Source of the DNA: Listeria monocytogenes
Lineage (GTDB): Bacteria; Bacillota; Bacilli; Lactobacillales; Listeriaceae
Assembly: GCF_900187225.1 (NCBI RefSeq)
Contig: NZ_LT906436.1
Coordinates: 806,001-870,000, forward strand
DNA: 64,000 bases
Reading direction: 5' to 3'
Of the stretch, positions 35,871-43,332 are shown piece after piece (position 1 is the stretch's first letter; every line of letters begins with the position of its first letter). The notes under the pieces were generated by a model. The model was not told the origin of the DNA. It did not search any database and saw nothing but the letters and a program-made list of their open reading frames with translations. A program made the translations under genes and the position numbers.

Positions 35871-35983
35871 CAGTTCATTGCCTCCTTTTTAATTGGTATA
35901 GCTATTATATTTCTTAAATGTAAGCAAGGCAAACGTTTTGTTTCACAATTGGTCTATACAAAAAAGACGAGCTAGAGCCCGCC

Positions 35984-36895
35984 TTAGAAAACTGGATGAA
36001 GAAAATAGAGCACAATGGGTAAGGTAATAATACTTAAAACAGTACTAATAAACGTGGCACTAGAAACTAAATCTGGTTTTGTATCAAATTGTACAGCCAT
36101 TAAAGTAGTATTCGCTGCAGTTGGCATAGCTGCAAGCAAAATCATAATTTGTTTCGTCATTTCGTCAACAGGAAGAATCAACGTTAAACCAAACGCAATG
36201 ATTGGAGCAATGAGTAATTTGAGTACTAATGCAATGCCTACTTTCGTAAGTTCGATTCGTCTAAACGAAATAACCGCTAGCTGCATTCCAAGAACAATCA
36301 TAATCGTTGGAATAGCTGCGTCGCCAACAAGCTTTACGCAAGTCATTAAAGCGGAAGGAAGTGAAACATGAAGTAATTGAAGCGCAAGCCCGAGTAAAGC
36401 CCCGTAAGCAATCGGCATCCGAACAACTCGTTTCATGACCGTTTTCATTCCATTTGCATCTTTACTCCCTTTTGCAGCAAAATAAATCCCAATAGTACTC
36501 ATAGCCAGTTGCTGTAAGACCATTAATACTACAGCAATATCAAGCCCAACCGCCCCGAAAACAAGCAAGACAACAGGCGTTCCATAATTTCCGTTATTCA
36601 TAAACGCACTAGCCAAAATGAGCGCGCAACGATCTTGCAAGTTATAACCTAGCAAAAAACTAATCAAACTGACAAGCAAAATTAAACTCAGACAAAGCGC
36701 AAAAATGTAAATCGCCAAATATGCATAATCTATCGTAAGCGGATTGGTATAAAAAGTATTAAATGCAAGAAACGGTGACATTAAGTAAAGCGTGAGTTTA
36801 GATAAGTTAGGAATATCAAATTTTAAAGTCTTTTGCCCAACAAACCCAATAGCAAAAATCCCAAAAACTGGAAGTAAAATAAGTAGAAATTCCAT
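35984..36895 (-). CDS. AEC-family transporter (auxin efflux carrier/malate permease type)
   Basis: A 303-residue membrane protein with about ten hydrophobic helices in two repeats. Typical AEC segments are FAIGFVGQKTL, NNGNYGTPVVLLVFG (the Asn/Gly crossover motif) and MPTAANTTLMAVQFD. Bacterial members carry malate, malonate or amino acids; the substrate here is unknown. Start ATG 36895 with AAGAGGG upstream. It lies on the minus strand upstream of fbp, with about 110 bases between them, and may be cotranscribed or separate. Confidence 0.85.
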   Translation of the reverse strand: MEFLLILLPVFGIFAIGFVGQKTLKFDIPNLSKLTLYLMSPFLAFNTFYTNPLTIDYAYLAIYIFALCLSLILLVSLISFLLGYNLQDRCALILASAFMNNGNYGTPVVLLVFGAVGLDIAVVLMVLQQLAMSTIGIYFAAKGSKDANGMKTVMKRVVRMPIAYGALLGLALQLLHVSLPSALMTCVKLVGDAAIPTIMIVLGMQLAVISFRRIELTKVGIALVLKLLIAPIIAFGLTLILPVDEMTKQIMILLAAMPTAANTTLMAVQFDTKPDLVSSATFISTVLSIITLPIVLYFLHPVF

Positions 36896-37492
36896 GGCGG
36901 CCCTCTTTTCTATGTATATTGTAGCTTATTGTACCATAAAATGAAGTTTCAGTAAGACAATTATACATGCTTCTATTATAGTATTTATTTTAATCTAACA
37001 GTTATCTTAATTAGCTTAAATTCAAGCAGGAGCTAATTTTAGATGGGGGAGTAAAAAACGATAAAATGAAGTTAGAGATGATATATGTATACGAACACTA
37101 ACTGGTTCTAATATTTGAAGGGGCAATGTTTTGTCACAAAATAGCCACTTTTAGGAAAAATACACAGTTTAAAAGTGTTTTTTGGAGTATCAAATACGAC
37201 ATGTTGTCTTATATAATTTAAATAGCGAATTGGAAATATAGAGATATCGGCAAGGAAAACCTGTATTTTAGCTTCTATATTTACAAAAAAACAGAGGGGG
37301 ACTGAGATGGAAAAAATACAATAAATTGTAGGTGAATTTGCCCAGATAATAAAAAGAAATATTACTATTTAAAATTATGTAAACTGAAAAAGAAAGAGCT
37401 ACTAAGTTGTATGGGAATCGCGGGATGTTTTAAAATTAATTTGTAACTTGAAAATGGCGAAATAGTTTATTTGCTGGGAACTAAAATCAGCA
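36896..37492. other. About 600-bp AT-rich stretch without a convincing gene
   Basis: Nothing here codes for a protein of normal size. An AGAGGGGG ribosome-binding-like box at 37293-37300 precedes ATG 37307, which opens a five-codon frame (MEKIQ, stop). The same frame continues open after the stop for 15 codons, and another frame from 37336 reads 35 codons rich in Lys, Tyr and Cys. AAATATAGA at 37234-37242 can pair with TCTATATTT at 37274-37282. It looks like decayed coding DNA or an RNA leader next to the OrfA-like gene. Confidence 0.4.
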
Positions 37493-37521
37493 TTGAACTT
37501 TGAACTCAAACAGTATATAAC
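37493..37521 (+). promoter_or_regulatory. Sigma-A promoter of the OrfA-like gene
   Basis: TTGAAC (37493-37498) and TATAAC (37516-37521) are 17 bases apart. The heptamer TTGAACT is directly repeated at the -35. Confidence 0.65.
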
Positions 37522-37574
37522 AGTTATCTGAGACATTACTAAACTTTGAAAAACGCACAGGAAAGGAACTGTTC

Positions 37575-37859
37575 ATGCCTAAAAAATTATATAATGAAAA
37601 ATTCAAAAAAAGTCTAGTTTATTTATATCATAAAGGAACATCGAAGCATACACTATGTAATGATTTTGGTGTCTCAATAGCATCTCTTACAAGATGGATC
37701 AAATTTTATAACACAGAAAATATAGATTTAAATGAAGCTACCAATATTTTACAAATGTATGAATTAAAAAAACAAAAAAAGGTACTAGAGGCAGAAATTT
37801 CTGCTTTATCAGAAGCTATCTCGATTTTTAACATGGAGACGAGCATTGCCGAAAATTAA
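37575..37859 (+). CDS. Orphan IS3-family OrfA-like HTH protein
   Basis: A 94-residue protein: N-terminal transposase-type helix-turn-helix (YNEKFKKSLVYLYHKGTSKHTLCNDFGVSIASLTRWIKFY) followed by a short leucine-zipper-like helix (LQMYELKKQKKVLEAEISALSEAISIF). This is the layout of OrfA (InsE/InsN-like) of IS3 elements. No OrfB with a DDE integrase follows, there are no terminal inverted repeats I can see, and the frame is intact. It has its own promoter, RBS (AGGAAAGGA) and terminator, so it may be a domesticated DNA-binding protein, or simply an IS remnant that still has a complete frame. Confidence 0.7.
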   Translation: MPKKLYNEKFKKSLVYLYHKGTSKHTLCNDFGVSIASLTRWIKFYNTENIDLNEATNILQMYELKKQKKVLEAEISALSEAISIFNMETSIAEN

Positions 37860-37862
37860 GTA

Positions 37863-37899
37863 AAATCCACTCATATATTATTATGGGTGGATTTTTTTA
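37863..37899 (+). terminator. Intrinsic terminator of the OrfA-like gene
   Basis: Stem aaatccactcata/ttatgggtggattt (one bulge) is followed by TTTTTT. Confidence 0.82.
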
Positions 37900-38050
37900 T
37901 GAGGGAATTACCGTAAGTGACATTTTTGTAAGTTTCATTTTTAGAGTAAAAGCGTTAAACTACTAAAGCGAATATTGGGGATTGCATGATTAATATTCTA
38001 CATACAAGATAACCTTATTTTCTGAAATTGAAATATAGGAGACGATTTAA

Positions 38051-38941
38051 ATGGTTGCGTATGGTGAGTTAATTCGCGAAGTACGACTTTCAAAAGGACT
38101 AACGCAAAAAGAAGTTTATACAGGAGTAATTTCAAAATCATATGCAATAGGTTTTGAAAAAGGAAAACATGATATTACATTAGTACTATTTGAAGAAATT
38201 TTAGACCGGGTCATGTTAAGTTCAGATGAATTTTTCTTTATGAATAGGGGCTATTCTTTAGCTGAGGAAGATAATTTTTGGTACAAATTTGCAAATGCAG
38301 CTAATCAAAAAAGTTTGGCAGAATTACAAGAATTATACCAAGAAGTATTGCAGCAAAATGGCGATAGAGCGAATCTAAGGAAAGCAATTGTCCACTCGAG
38401 AATTGAAATTAATGAACAATTTCTTTTGAATAATCGATTTGACGTTAGTATCGTTTCTGAGGAAGATAAAGCAGTTATCCAAACGTATTTGTGGAAAGTT
38501 CAATCATGGACACTAGAAGAAATTCGGATTTTCGCTAATTCAGTGGACTATTTTGAAGAAGATGTACAAATTTATTTTTTTCAATTGGTCTTGAAGTCAC
38601 TCGAAAAATATAAGCATTACGATCGTGGTAAAAAAGTATTTTCCACGCTACTCACCAACATAATAGAAGAACTAATCACCCGTGATCAATTAGAATATGC
38701 CGCGCAATTATTAGAAATACTGCACGAACTTTCTTCTACGCATGACTGTGCTTTTTACCGGATTATGCATAATTACTATCAAGGCTTAATATGGATGAAA
38801 AATGACGAGGTCGAACAAGGCTTAAAAGAGTCTAAAAGTGCAATCCGAATTTTAGATGCACTTGATTACAAATCCCTCGCGCTACTTTATAATACATTAC
38901 TTCAACAGTTTTTAGAAAAAGAGAATATACAAATAGTTTAA
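38051..38941 (+). CDS. Rgg/GadR/MutR-type transcriptional regulator
   Basis: A 296-residue regulator: XRE helix-turn-helix at residues 1-60 (GELIREVRLSKGLTQKEVYTGVISKSYAIGFEKG) and an all-helical TPR-like C-terminal domain (from about 70) as in Rgg and PlcR relatives. Such proteins are often controlled by short secreted peptides and usually regulate neighbouring genes. RBS TAGGAGACGATTTAA. It lies just upstream of the EAL-like gene and the MucBP wall-protein gene, which are the natural candidate targets. I could not identify a pheromone gene. It ends in a clear terminator. Confidence 0.85.
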   Translation: MVAYGELIREVRLSKGLTQKEVYTGVISKSYAIGFEKGKHDITLVLFEEILDRVMLSSDEFFFMNRGYSLAEEDNFWYKFANAANQKSLAELQELYQEVLQQNGDRANLRKAIVHSRIEINEQFLLNNRFDVSIVSEEDKAVIQTYLWKVQSWTLEEIRIFANSVDYFEEDVQIYFFQLVLKSLEKYKHYDRGKKVFSTLLTNIIEELITRDQLEYAAQLLEILHELSSTHDCAFYRIMHNYYQGLIWMKNDEVEQGLKESKSAIRILDALDYKSLALLYNTLLQQFLEKENIQIV

Positions 38942-38948
38942 AGTAAAT

Positions 38949-38979
38949 CAGATACCTTTTATAAGGTATCTGTTTTTTT
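38949..38979 (+). terminator. Intrinsic terminator of the Rgg-like gene
   Basis: Stem cagatacctt/aaggtatctg with a 4-base loop and TTTTTTT. Confidence 0.88.
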
Positions 38980-39076
38980 GGTCTTATATATAGGACCTAA
39001 TGAGTTTTATTGCTCATATGTTGTATTATTTGGAATGTACTAATTTTCACATGTTTTTTGGAAAGGAGAGATTTTT

Positions 39077-39790
39077 ATATTAAATCAAAAATATCAATTA
39101 CTACTTCATAATGAATATGACACAAAAAGTGGTGATTTAGTCAAAAAAGAAATAGTTGCAACTAAAAAAACTAAAAATCTCTTGGAAGATCTAACTTCGC
39201 ATTTGTTATGTGTTACAAATCAAATAGAGTATGGAAAATTTATCACTTGGTATGAAATGGAAATTAAAAAAGTTCTACAAGTTCATACCAATCAGCACTT
39301 TATTATTAAAATTTCCTTTCAACAATTATATTTTCGGGAAACAATGCTGTTGCTTGAGAATTTGCAGAAAGATAGCCGGCGAATAACGATTGAGCTAGTT
39401 GGAGATAGTCAGATTAGCCCTTATTCAAAGGAACATTTTTCCGCAGAGGACAGTGATGCTTTTTTGAAAGGGAAGTTAAAAATGTTGAAAAAGTGGCATT
39501 ATTTTATTTCAAAGCATATTGAAAGTGGTGCCATCGAACAAACACTGATTTTTACGCCCTATATTGATGAATTGAAATATAGTTTAACGCAAAAGTCGAA
39601 GCTCTTACACAATATTACTGAATTAAAGTTTTTTCTATCATTTTGGAAAAATTGGGCTGAGCTTCGATTTGTTGATTTTTTAGTTTTAGTAGATGAAAAA
39701 AACGAATTTGTATCGCATGTGCTTTTACCAGATGAATTAAATGTACGTTGCAAAATGTATGAGAACTTTGGAGGAATGGTCAGTGAGTAA
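39077..39790 (+). CDS. Degenerate EAL-like protein with a non-canonical (ATA) start
   Basis: The frame is open from 39044 and has an excellent RBS (AAAGGAGAG, 39062-39070), but no ATG, GTG or TTG at the right distance; the codon 8 bases on is ATA (39077), giving 237 residues. The first ordinary start, TTG 39182, has no RBS. The N-terminal part YQLLLHNEYDTKSGDLVKKE resembles the start of EAL domains (YQPI..D..TG.IVG.E), followed by FIIKISFQQL and RITIELVGDS where EAL proteins have INLS..QL and LEITE. The EAL triad itself is changed, so phosphodiesterase activity is unlikely. This similarity is my reading by eye. It overlaps the MucBP gene by 8 bases. Confidence 0.55.
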   Translation: MLNQKYQLLLHNEYDTKSGDLVKKEIVATKKTKNLLEDLTSHLLCVTNQIEYGKFITWYEMEIKKVLQVHTNQHFIIKISFQQLYFRETMLLLENLQKDSRRITIELVGDSQISPYSKEHFSAEDSDAFLKGKLKMLKKWHYFISKHIESGAIEQTLIFTPYIDELKYSLTQKSKLLHNITELKFFLSFWKNWAELRFVDFLVLVDEKNEFVSHVLLPDELNVRCKMYENFGGMVSE

Positions 39791-40771
39791 AAATGTAAAA
39801 AAAATAGTGATAACTCTCTTTGCATTAATAATGACAATAGGATTAGCAAGTGGGTTCATCGCACCTATAAAAGCAAGTGCAGATACAAATAATTTCACGG
39901 TTAAAGTGGAATATGTTGATGCAGATGGAGCGGAGATTGCTCCTTCAGATATATTAACCGATTATCATTATGTATCTACTCCAAAAGATATTCCTGGCTA
40001 TAAATTAAGAGAAATACCTCATAATGCGACAGGAAATATCACAGATACTGGAATTATCGTGCGTTACATATATGACAAAACAATCGATGTAAGATACGTA
40101 GATGAAACAGGCAAAGACTTATTACCAGTAGTAGAAATCATCAATAGTGAAGCAGCGGTTTTAGAGACAATATCTGACTATACATTTGTAAAAAAAGACA
40201 TTAGCATAGATGGCTTGCATATCATTTTTCGCTATAAAAAGAATATTTCTACCATTCCAGATTTCGGAAAACCGAATCAAGTCACTGTAAATTATCTGGA
40301 TGAAAACAAGACTCCAATTGCCCCGTCATTATATTTGAGCGGACTTTTCAACGAAGCATACAACGTTCCGATGAAAAAAATTAAAGGTTATACTTTATTA
40401 AAATACGATTCGGAAATTCTTGGCGTTTTTACCGAATCACCACAAACAATCAACATCATTTATCAAAAAAAGCGCCTGAGCAAGCACCAAGCATGGAACC
40501 ATTACCTGATCCAACTGTTCCAGAAAGCCCGCAAGTAGAAAAATCAAAAATAGAAACAACAGAAAAAAGAACTACATCAAAAGTGAAAATCGCACCGAAA
40601 GCATTAAAATTAACCAAAGTCGAACAAAAAAAACAAGAGACGAAAGATAGCTTACCAAAAACAGGTGATAGCTCGGTAAACTTATTAATTACATGCCTCG
40701 GAATTATTGCCATATCGTGTGGCGTATACTTACTCGTACAACAAAGCCAGAAGCGCCGTCGTAAAGAATAG
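39783..40771 (+). pseudogene. MucBP-repeat LPXTG wall protein, split by a -1 frameshift
   Basis: GTG 39783 (GGAGG 8 bases upstream) opens a signal peptide (VKKIVITLFALIMTIGLASG, then KASA) followed by three MucBP repeats (VKVEYVDADG, IDVRYVDETG, VTVNYLDENK). The frame then ends at 40538 after an unrelated tail. The linker and sorting signal (APEQAPSMEPLPDP, then LPKTGD near 40652, hydrophobic segment, QKRRRKE) continue in the -1 frame to 40771. The frames meet at a run of seven A (40465-40471). Eight A would restore one protein of about 329 residues. It is thus a frameshift mutant, a phase-variable gene, or a programmed-frameshift gene. Without the shift the product is secreted but not wall-anchored. 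Confidence 0.8.
40464..40472 (+). other. A AAA AAG slippery heptamer at the frame junction
   Basis: In the upstream reading frame the codons are CAA AAA AAG, so the heptamer A-AAA-AAG sits in exactly the phase used for -1 frameshifting in dnaX. Slipping back by one base joins the MucBP region to the LPXTG tail. I see no RBS-like stimulator about 10 bases upstream and only a weak downstream stem (ggaac/gttcc). Confidence 0.6.
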
Positions 40772-40776
40772 AAAAT

Positions 40777-40816
40777 AAAAACAAGCAATCCTATTTTCGG
40801 ATTGCTTGTTTTTTTA
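40777..40816. terminator. Bidirectional intrinsic terminator
   Basis: Stem aaaaacaagcaatcc/ggattgcttgttttt with a 7-base loop lies between the wall-protein gene and the convergent PsiE-like gene. Confidence 0.9.
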
Positions 40817-41227
40817 TCCTTCTCGTTTAAGCATCTTTGTATTAGCTAAAAATAGTGCAGCGACGAGTAAAAGAATCGCGCCTGAAAGTATTAGTGTGGA
40901 AGTTGCGCTAGAGTGGTCGACAATAATAAATCGAATAATCGCTGTGATACCAATATAAATGAAGTAGCGTAGCGGAAAATGAAAATGAGATTCGAAATAT
41001 TTTACAATGAGCGCAATAAATTCAAAGTAAAGGAAAAACGTCAAAATATCTTGTGTCATATAATAGTAAGAAACGTCCGTGTCTAAGAAGAAAATATTAT
41101 TGAAAATCGTAAATGCCTCTCTAATTAAAAAAGCAACAAGGGTAAAGCCGACCATAATAAGCGCCAGATTCAGGGTAATTCGTAGCAGGATGGGAACAAT
41201 AGAAGAAATTTTTTCTAATCGTTTCAT
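40814..41227 (-). CDS. PsiE-like phosphate-starvation-inducible membrane protein
   Basis: A 137-residue membrane protein with four hydrophobic segments and the PsiE-family pattern ([41 protein letters not shown]). PsiE proteins are of unknown biochemical function. ATG 41227 is chosen because GGAGG lies about 7 bases upstream; the frame extends 14 codons further without an RBS. It is divergent from the ABC exporter gene. Confidence 0.83.
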
Positions 41228-41315
41228 CAGTTGCCTCCTTTCCAAAAACGATATCGCTTTTTTAGTCATTTTACACTATAATGGGAACCATGACTATTTT
41301 TAAGGGGGGATTGTT

Positions 41316-43037
41316 ATTCTAAAACGATTTTTTAGTTATTATAAACCGTATCGAACACTTTTTATCATTGATTTTGGTTGCGCCGTCTTAGCTGCTATTT
41401 TGGAGCTGGCTTTTCCAGTCGCTGTAAACCACGTGATTGATACACTACTTCCAGGAAAAGATTTTGGTCTTATTATTACTGCTGCTTTGGCCTTATTATT
41501 CTTTTACATACTTAATACATTTATGCAGTACATTGTCACTTATTTTGGCCATATGCTTGGTCTTAACATAGAAACGGATATGCGCAGAGATTTATTCAGC
41601 CATTTGCAAAAACAACCATTTGGATTTTACGATAATCAGAAAACTGGGAAATTGATGTCGCGAATGACGACTGATTTATTTGAAATTGGTGAAGTAGCGC
41701 ATCATGGTCCGGAAGATATTTTTATTTCGATTATGTCACTTTTCGGTGCATTTTTCTTAATGTTAAATATCAATGTGAAATTAGCGATTTCGACTTTTAT
41801 TCTAGTACCGATTCTGACTGTTTTAATTGTTTACTTCAACAAACGAATGACCAAAGTAACAACCGGGATTTTTAAAGATTTAGGGAACTTTAATGCCGGC
41901 GTGGAAAATGCTATTAGTGGGGTGCGGGTTGTGCAAGCATTCGCCAACGAACCACATGAAAAAGGGCGTTTTAGAGTGCTCAACCAAGCGTACCGTCAGT
42001 CAAAATTAATGTTCTACAAAGTGATGGGCTTGAGTTTTTCGTTTAACTATTTTCTGATGCGCTTAATTAGTTTATTTGCACTTTTATTCGGTGCTTATTT
42101 TACGATTAATGGCGAAATATCATACGGGGAGTTTGTCGGATTTATCTTGCTAACAAACGTGTTCATCCGGCCAATCGAGAAAATAAACAACGTAATCGAA
42201 AGCTATCCAAAAGGCTTTGCAGGATTTAAACGATTTCTAGAAGTGATGGATACAGAACCAGCAATCCAAGACGAAAAAGATGCGAAACCAGCCGAGGCGT
42301 TCCGTGGTGACATTGCTTACAACCAAGTATCTTTTGAATATAGCGATGGAAAAAATGTTCTAAATCATATAAATCTTTCTATTAAAGCCGGTGAGACTGT
42401 TGCGTTTGTTGGGCCAAGTGGGGCTGGGAAAACGACAATTTGTAATTTGTTGCCACGTTTTTACGATGTGTCAGCTGGTGAGATTACGATTGATGGTGAA
42501 AATATTAAACGATTCACTTTACCGTCCTTGCGAGCACAAATCGGCGTCGTGCAGCAAGATGTTTTCTTGTTTTCTGGTACAGTTCGTGAAAATATCGCGT
42601 ACGGAAAATTAGACGCTAGCGAAGAAGAAATAGAGCATGTCGTGAAACTTGCCCATCTTTCCAAAGTAGTAGAAGAAATGCCAGATGGCCTCGATACAAT
42701 CATTGGCGAGCGCGGTGTCAAACTTTCTGGCGGGCAAAAACAACGGTTAGCAATTGCGCGAATGTTTTTGAAGAATCCGCCTATTTTAATTTTGGATGAA
42801 GCAACGTCGGCACTTGATACAGAAACGGAGCAAGTGATTCAAGCCTCGTTAGAAGAGTTAGCAGAAGGGCGAACGACATTAATTATTGCGCATCGACTTG
42901 CTACCATTAAGCATGCTGATCGAATTATCGTTGTAAATGAAACGGGCATCGCAGAAACTGGGACGCATGATGAGCTTTTAGCGCAAGATAATGGCGCCTA
43001 TAAGCGGTTATATGATGCTCAGTTTAATACGATTTAA
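41316..43037 (+). CDS. ABC exporter half-transporter (MsbA/YfiB type), ATT start
   Basis: A 573-residue half-transporter: six membrane helices (residues 1-300) fused to an ATPase domain with GPSGAGKTT (Walker A), [13 protein letters not shown] (signature), ILILDEATSALD (Walker B) and IAHRLATIKHAD (H-loop). It works as a dimer; the substrate is unknown. The reading frame's first ATG/GTG/TTG with homology downstream would be TTG 41400, which deletes the first membrane helix. The frame upstream reads LKRFFSYYKPYRTLF, the usual beginning of this family, and starts at ATT 41316 with AAGGGGGGA (41302-41310) directly upstream. ATT is a rare but known start (infC). Confidence 0.85.
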   Translation: MLKRFFSYYKPYRTLFIIDFGCAVLAAILELAFPVAVNHVIDTLLPGKDFGLIITAALALLFFYILNTFMQYIVTYFGHMLGLNIETDMRRDLFSHLQKQPFGFYDNQKTGKLMSRMTTDLFEIGEVAHHGPEDIFISIMSLFGAFFLMLNINVKLAISTFILVPILTVLIVYFNKRMTKVTTGIFKDLGNFNAGVENAISGVRVVQAFANEPHEKGRFRVLNQAYRQSKLMFYKVMGLSFSFNYFLMRLISLFALLFGAYFTINGEISYGEFVGFILLTNVFIRPIEKINNVIESYPKGFAGFKRFLEVMDTEPAIQDEKDAKPAEAFRGDIAYNQVSFEYSDGKNVLNHINLSIKAGETVAFVGPSGAGKTTICNLLPRFYDVSAGEITIDGENIKRFTLPSLRAQIGVVQQDVFLFSGTVRENIAYGKLDASEEEIEHVVKLAHLSKVVEEMPDGLDTIIGERGVKLSGGQKQRLAIARMFLKNPPILILDEATSALDTETEQVIQASLEELAEGRTTLIIAHRLATIKHADRIIVVNETGIAETGTHDELLAQDNGAYKRLYDAQFNTI

Positions 43038-43080
43038 TGAGTAAAAACTTTCAGGTTTCAGGGAATGTTTTACTAAAAGG

Positions 43081-43126
43081 AAAGCAGGAATTATTTGGGA
43101 ATCCCAAGATAATTCCTGCTTTTTTG
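43081..43126 (+). terminator. Intrinsic terminator of the ABC exporter
   Basis: A nearly perfect hairpin of about 40 bases, aaagcaggaattat/ataattcctgcttt extended by ttggga/tcccaa, ends in TTTTTT. Confidence 0.92.
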
Positions 43127-43138
43127 TTTTCTGCATGG

Positions 43139-43180
43139 ATAACAAGTGTTAATGACGGAAAGAGAGTATCTGGTTTATAT
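43139..43180 (+). promoter_or_regulatory. PrfA box and PrfA-dependent promoter
   Basis: ATAACAAGTGTTAA (43139-43152) matches the palindromic PrfA box TTAACANNTGTTAA with one mismatch. A -10 element TTATAT (43175-43180) lies 22 bases downstream, the spacing used by PrfA-activated promoters. It drives uhpT about 150 bases further on. Confidence 0.92.
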
Positions 43181-43258
43181 TTTTAGCAGCGCAAAAAGGG
43201 GAAATAATGCATTTGGATAGCAGAGGTGATTGCTTTAGAAAAATTGATAGACTTTATA

Positions 43259-43272
43259 TGGAAGCGTTTGCG
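43259..43272 (+). promoter_or_regulatory. cre-like site in the uhpT leader
   Basis: TGGAAGCGTTTGCG fits the CcpA cre pattern except at the last base. It lies between the PrfA promoter and the start codon, close to a possible second sigma-A promoter (TTGCTT 43230, TTTATA 43253, 17-base spacer). Confidence 0.4.
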
Positions 43273-43332
43273 TAATGATGCTCATAGCATTCTAAATTTA
43301 GAATGCAGATTACACTGGAAAGGAAAATTATA

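Noticed and set aside
37126-37221. 31-codon frame starting MFCHKIATF
   Set aside because: The purine-rich box is only two bases from the ATG and the peptide resembles nothing I know. It was considered as an Rgg pheromone but is neither hydrophobic nor signal-like enough.
37575-37859. Complete IS3 element
   Set aside because: Only an OrfA-like frame is present; no OrfB, no slippery A tract at its end and no terminal inverted repeats were found.
37986-38012. Eight-residue peptide MINILHTR as a possible Rgg pheromone
   Set aside because: It has a GGGGA-like box, but it is too short for known SHP precursors and lies directly in the regulator's leader, where such a frame can occur by chance.
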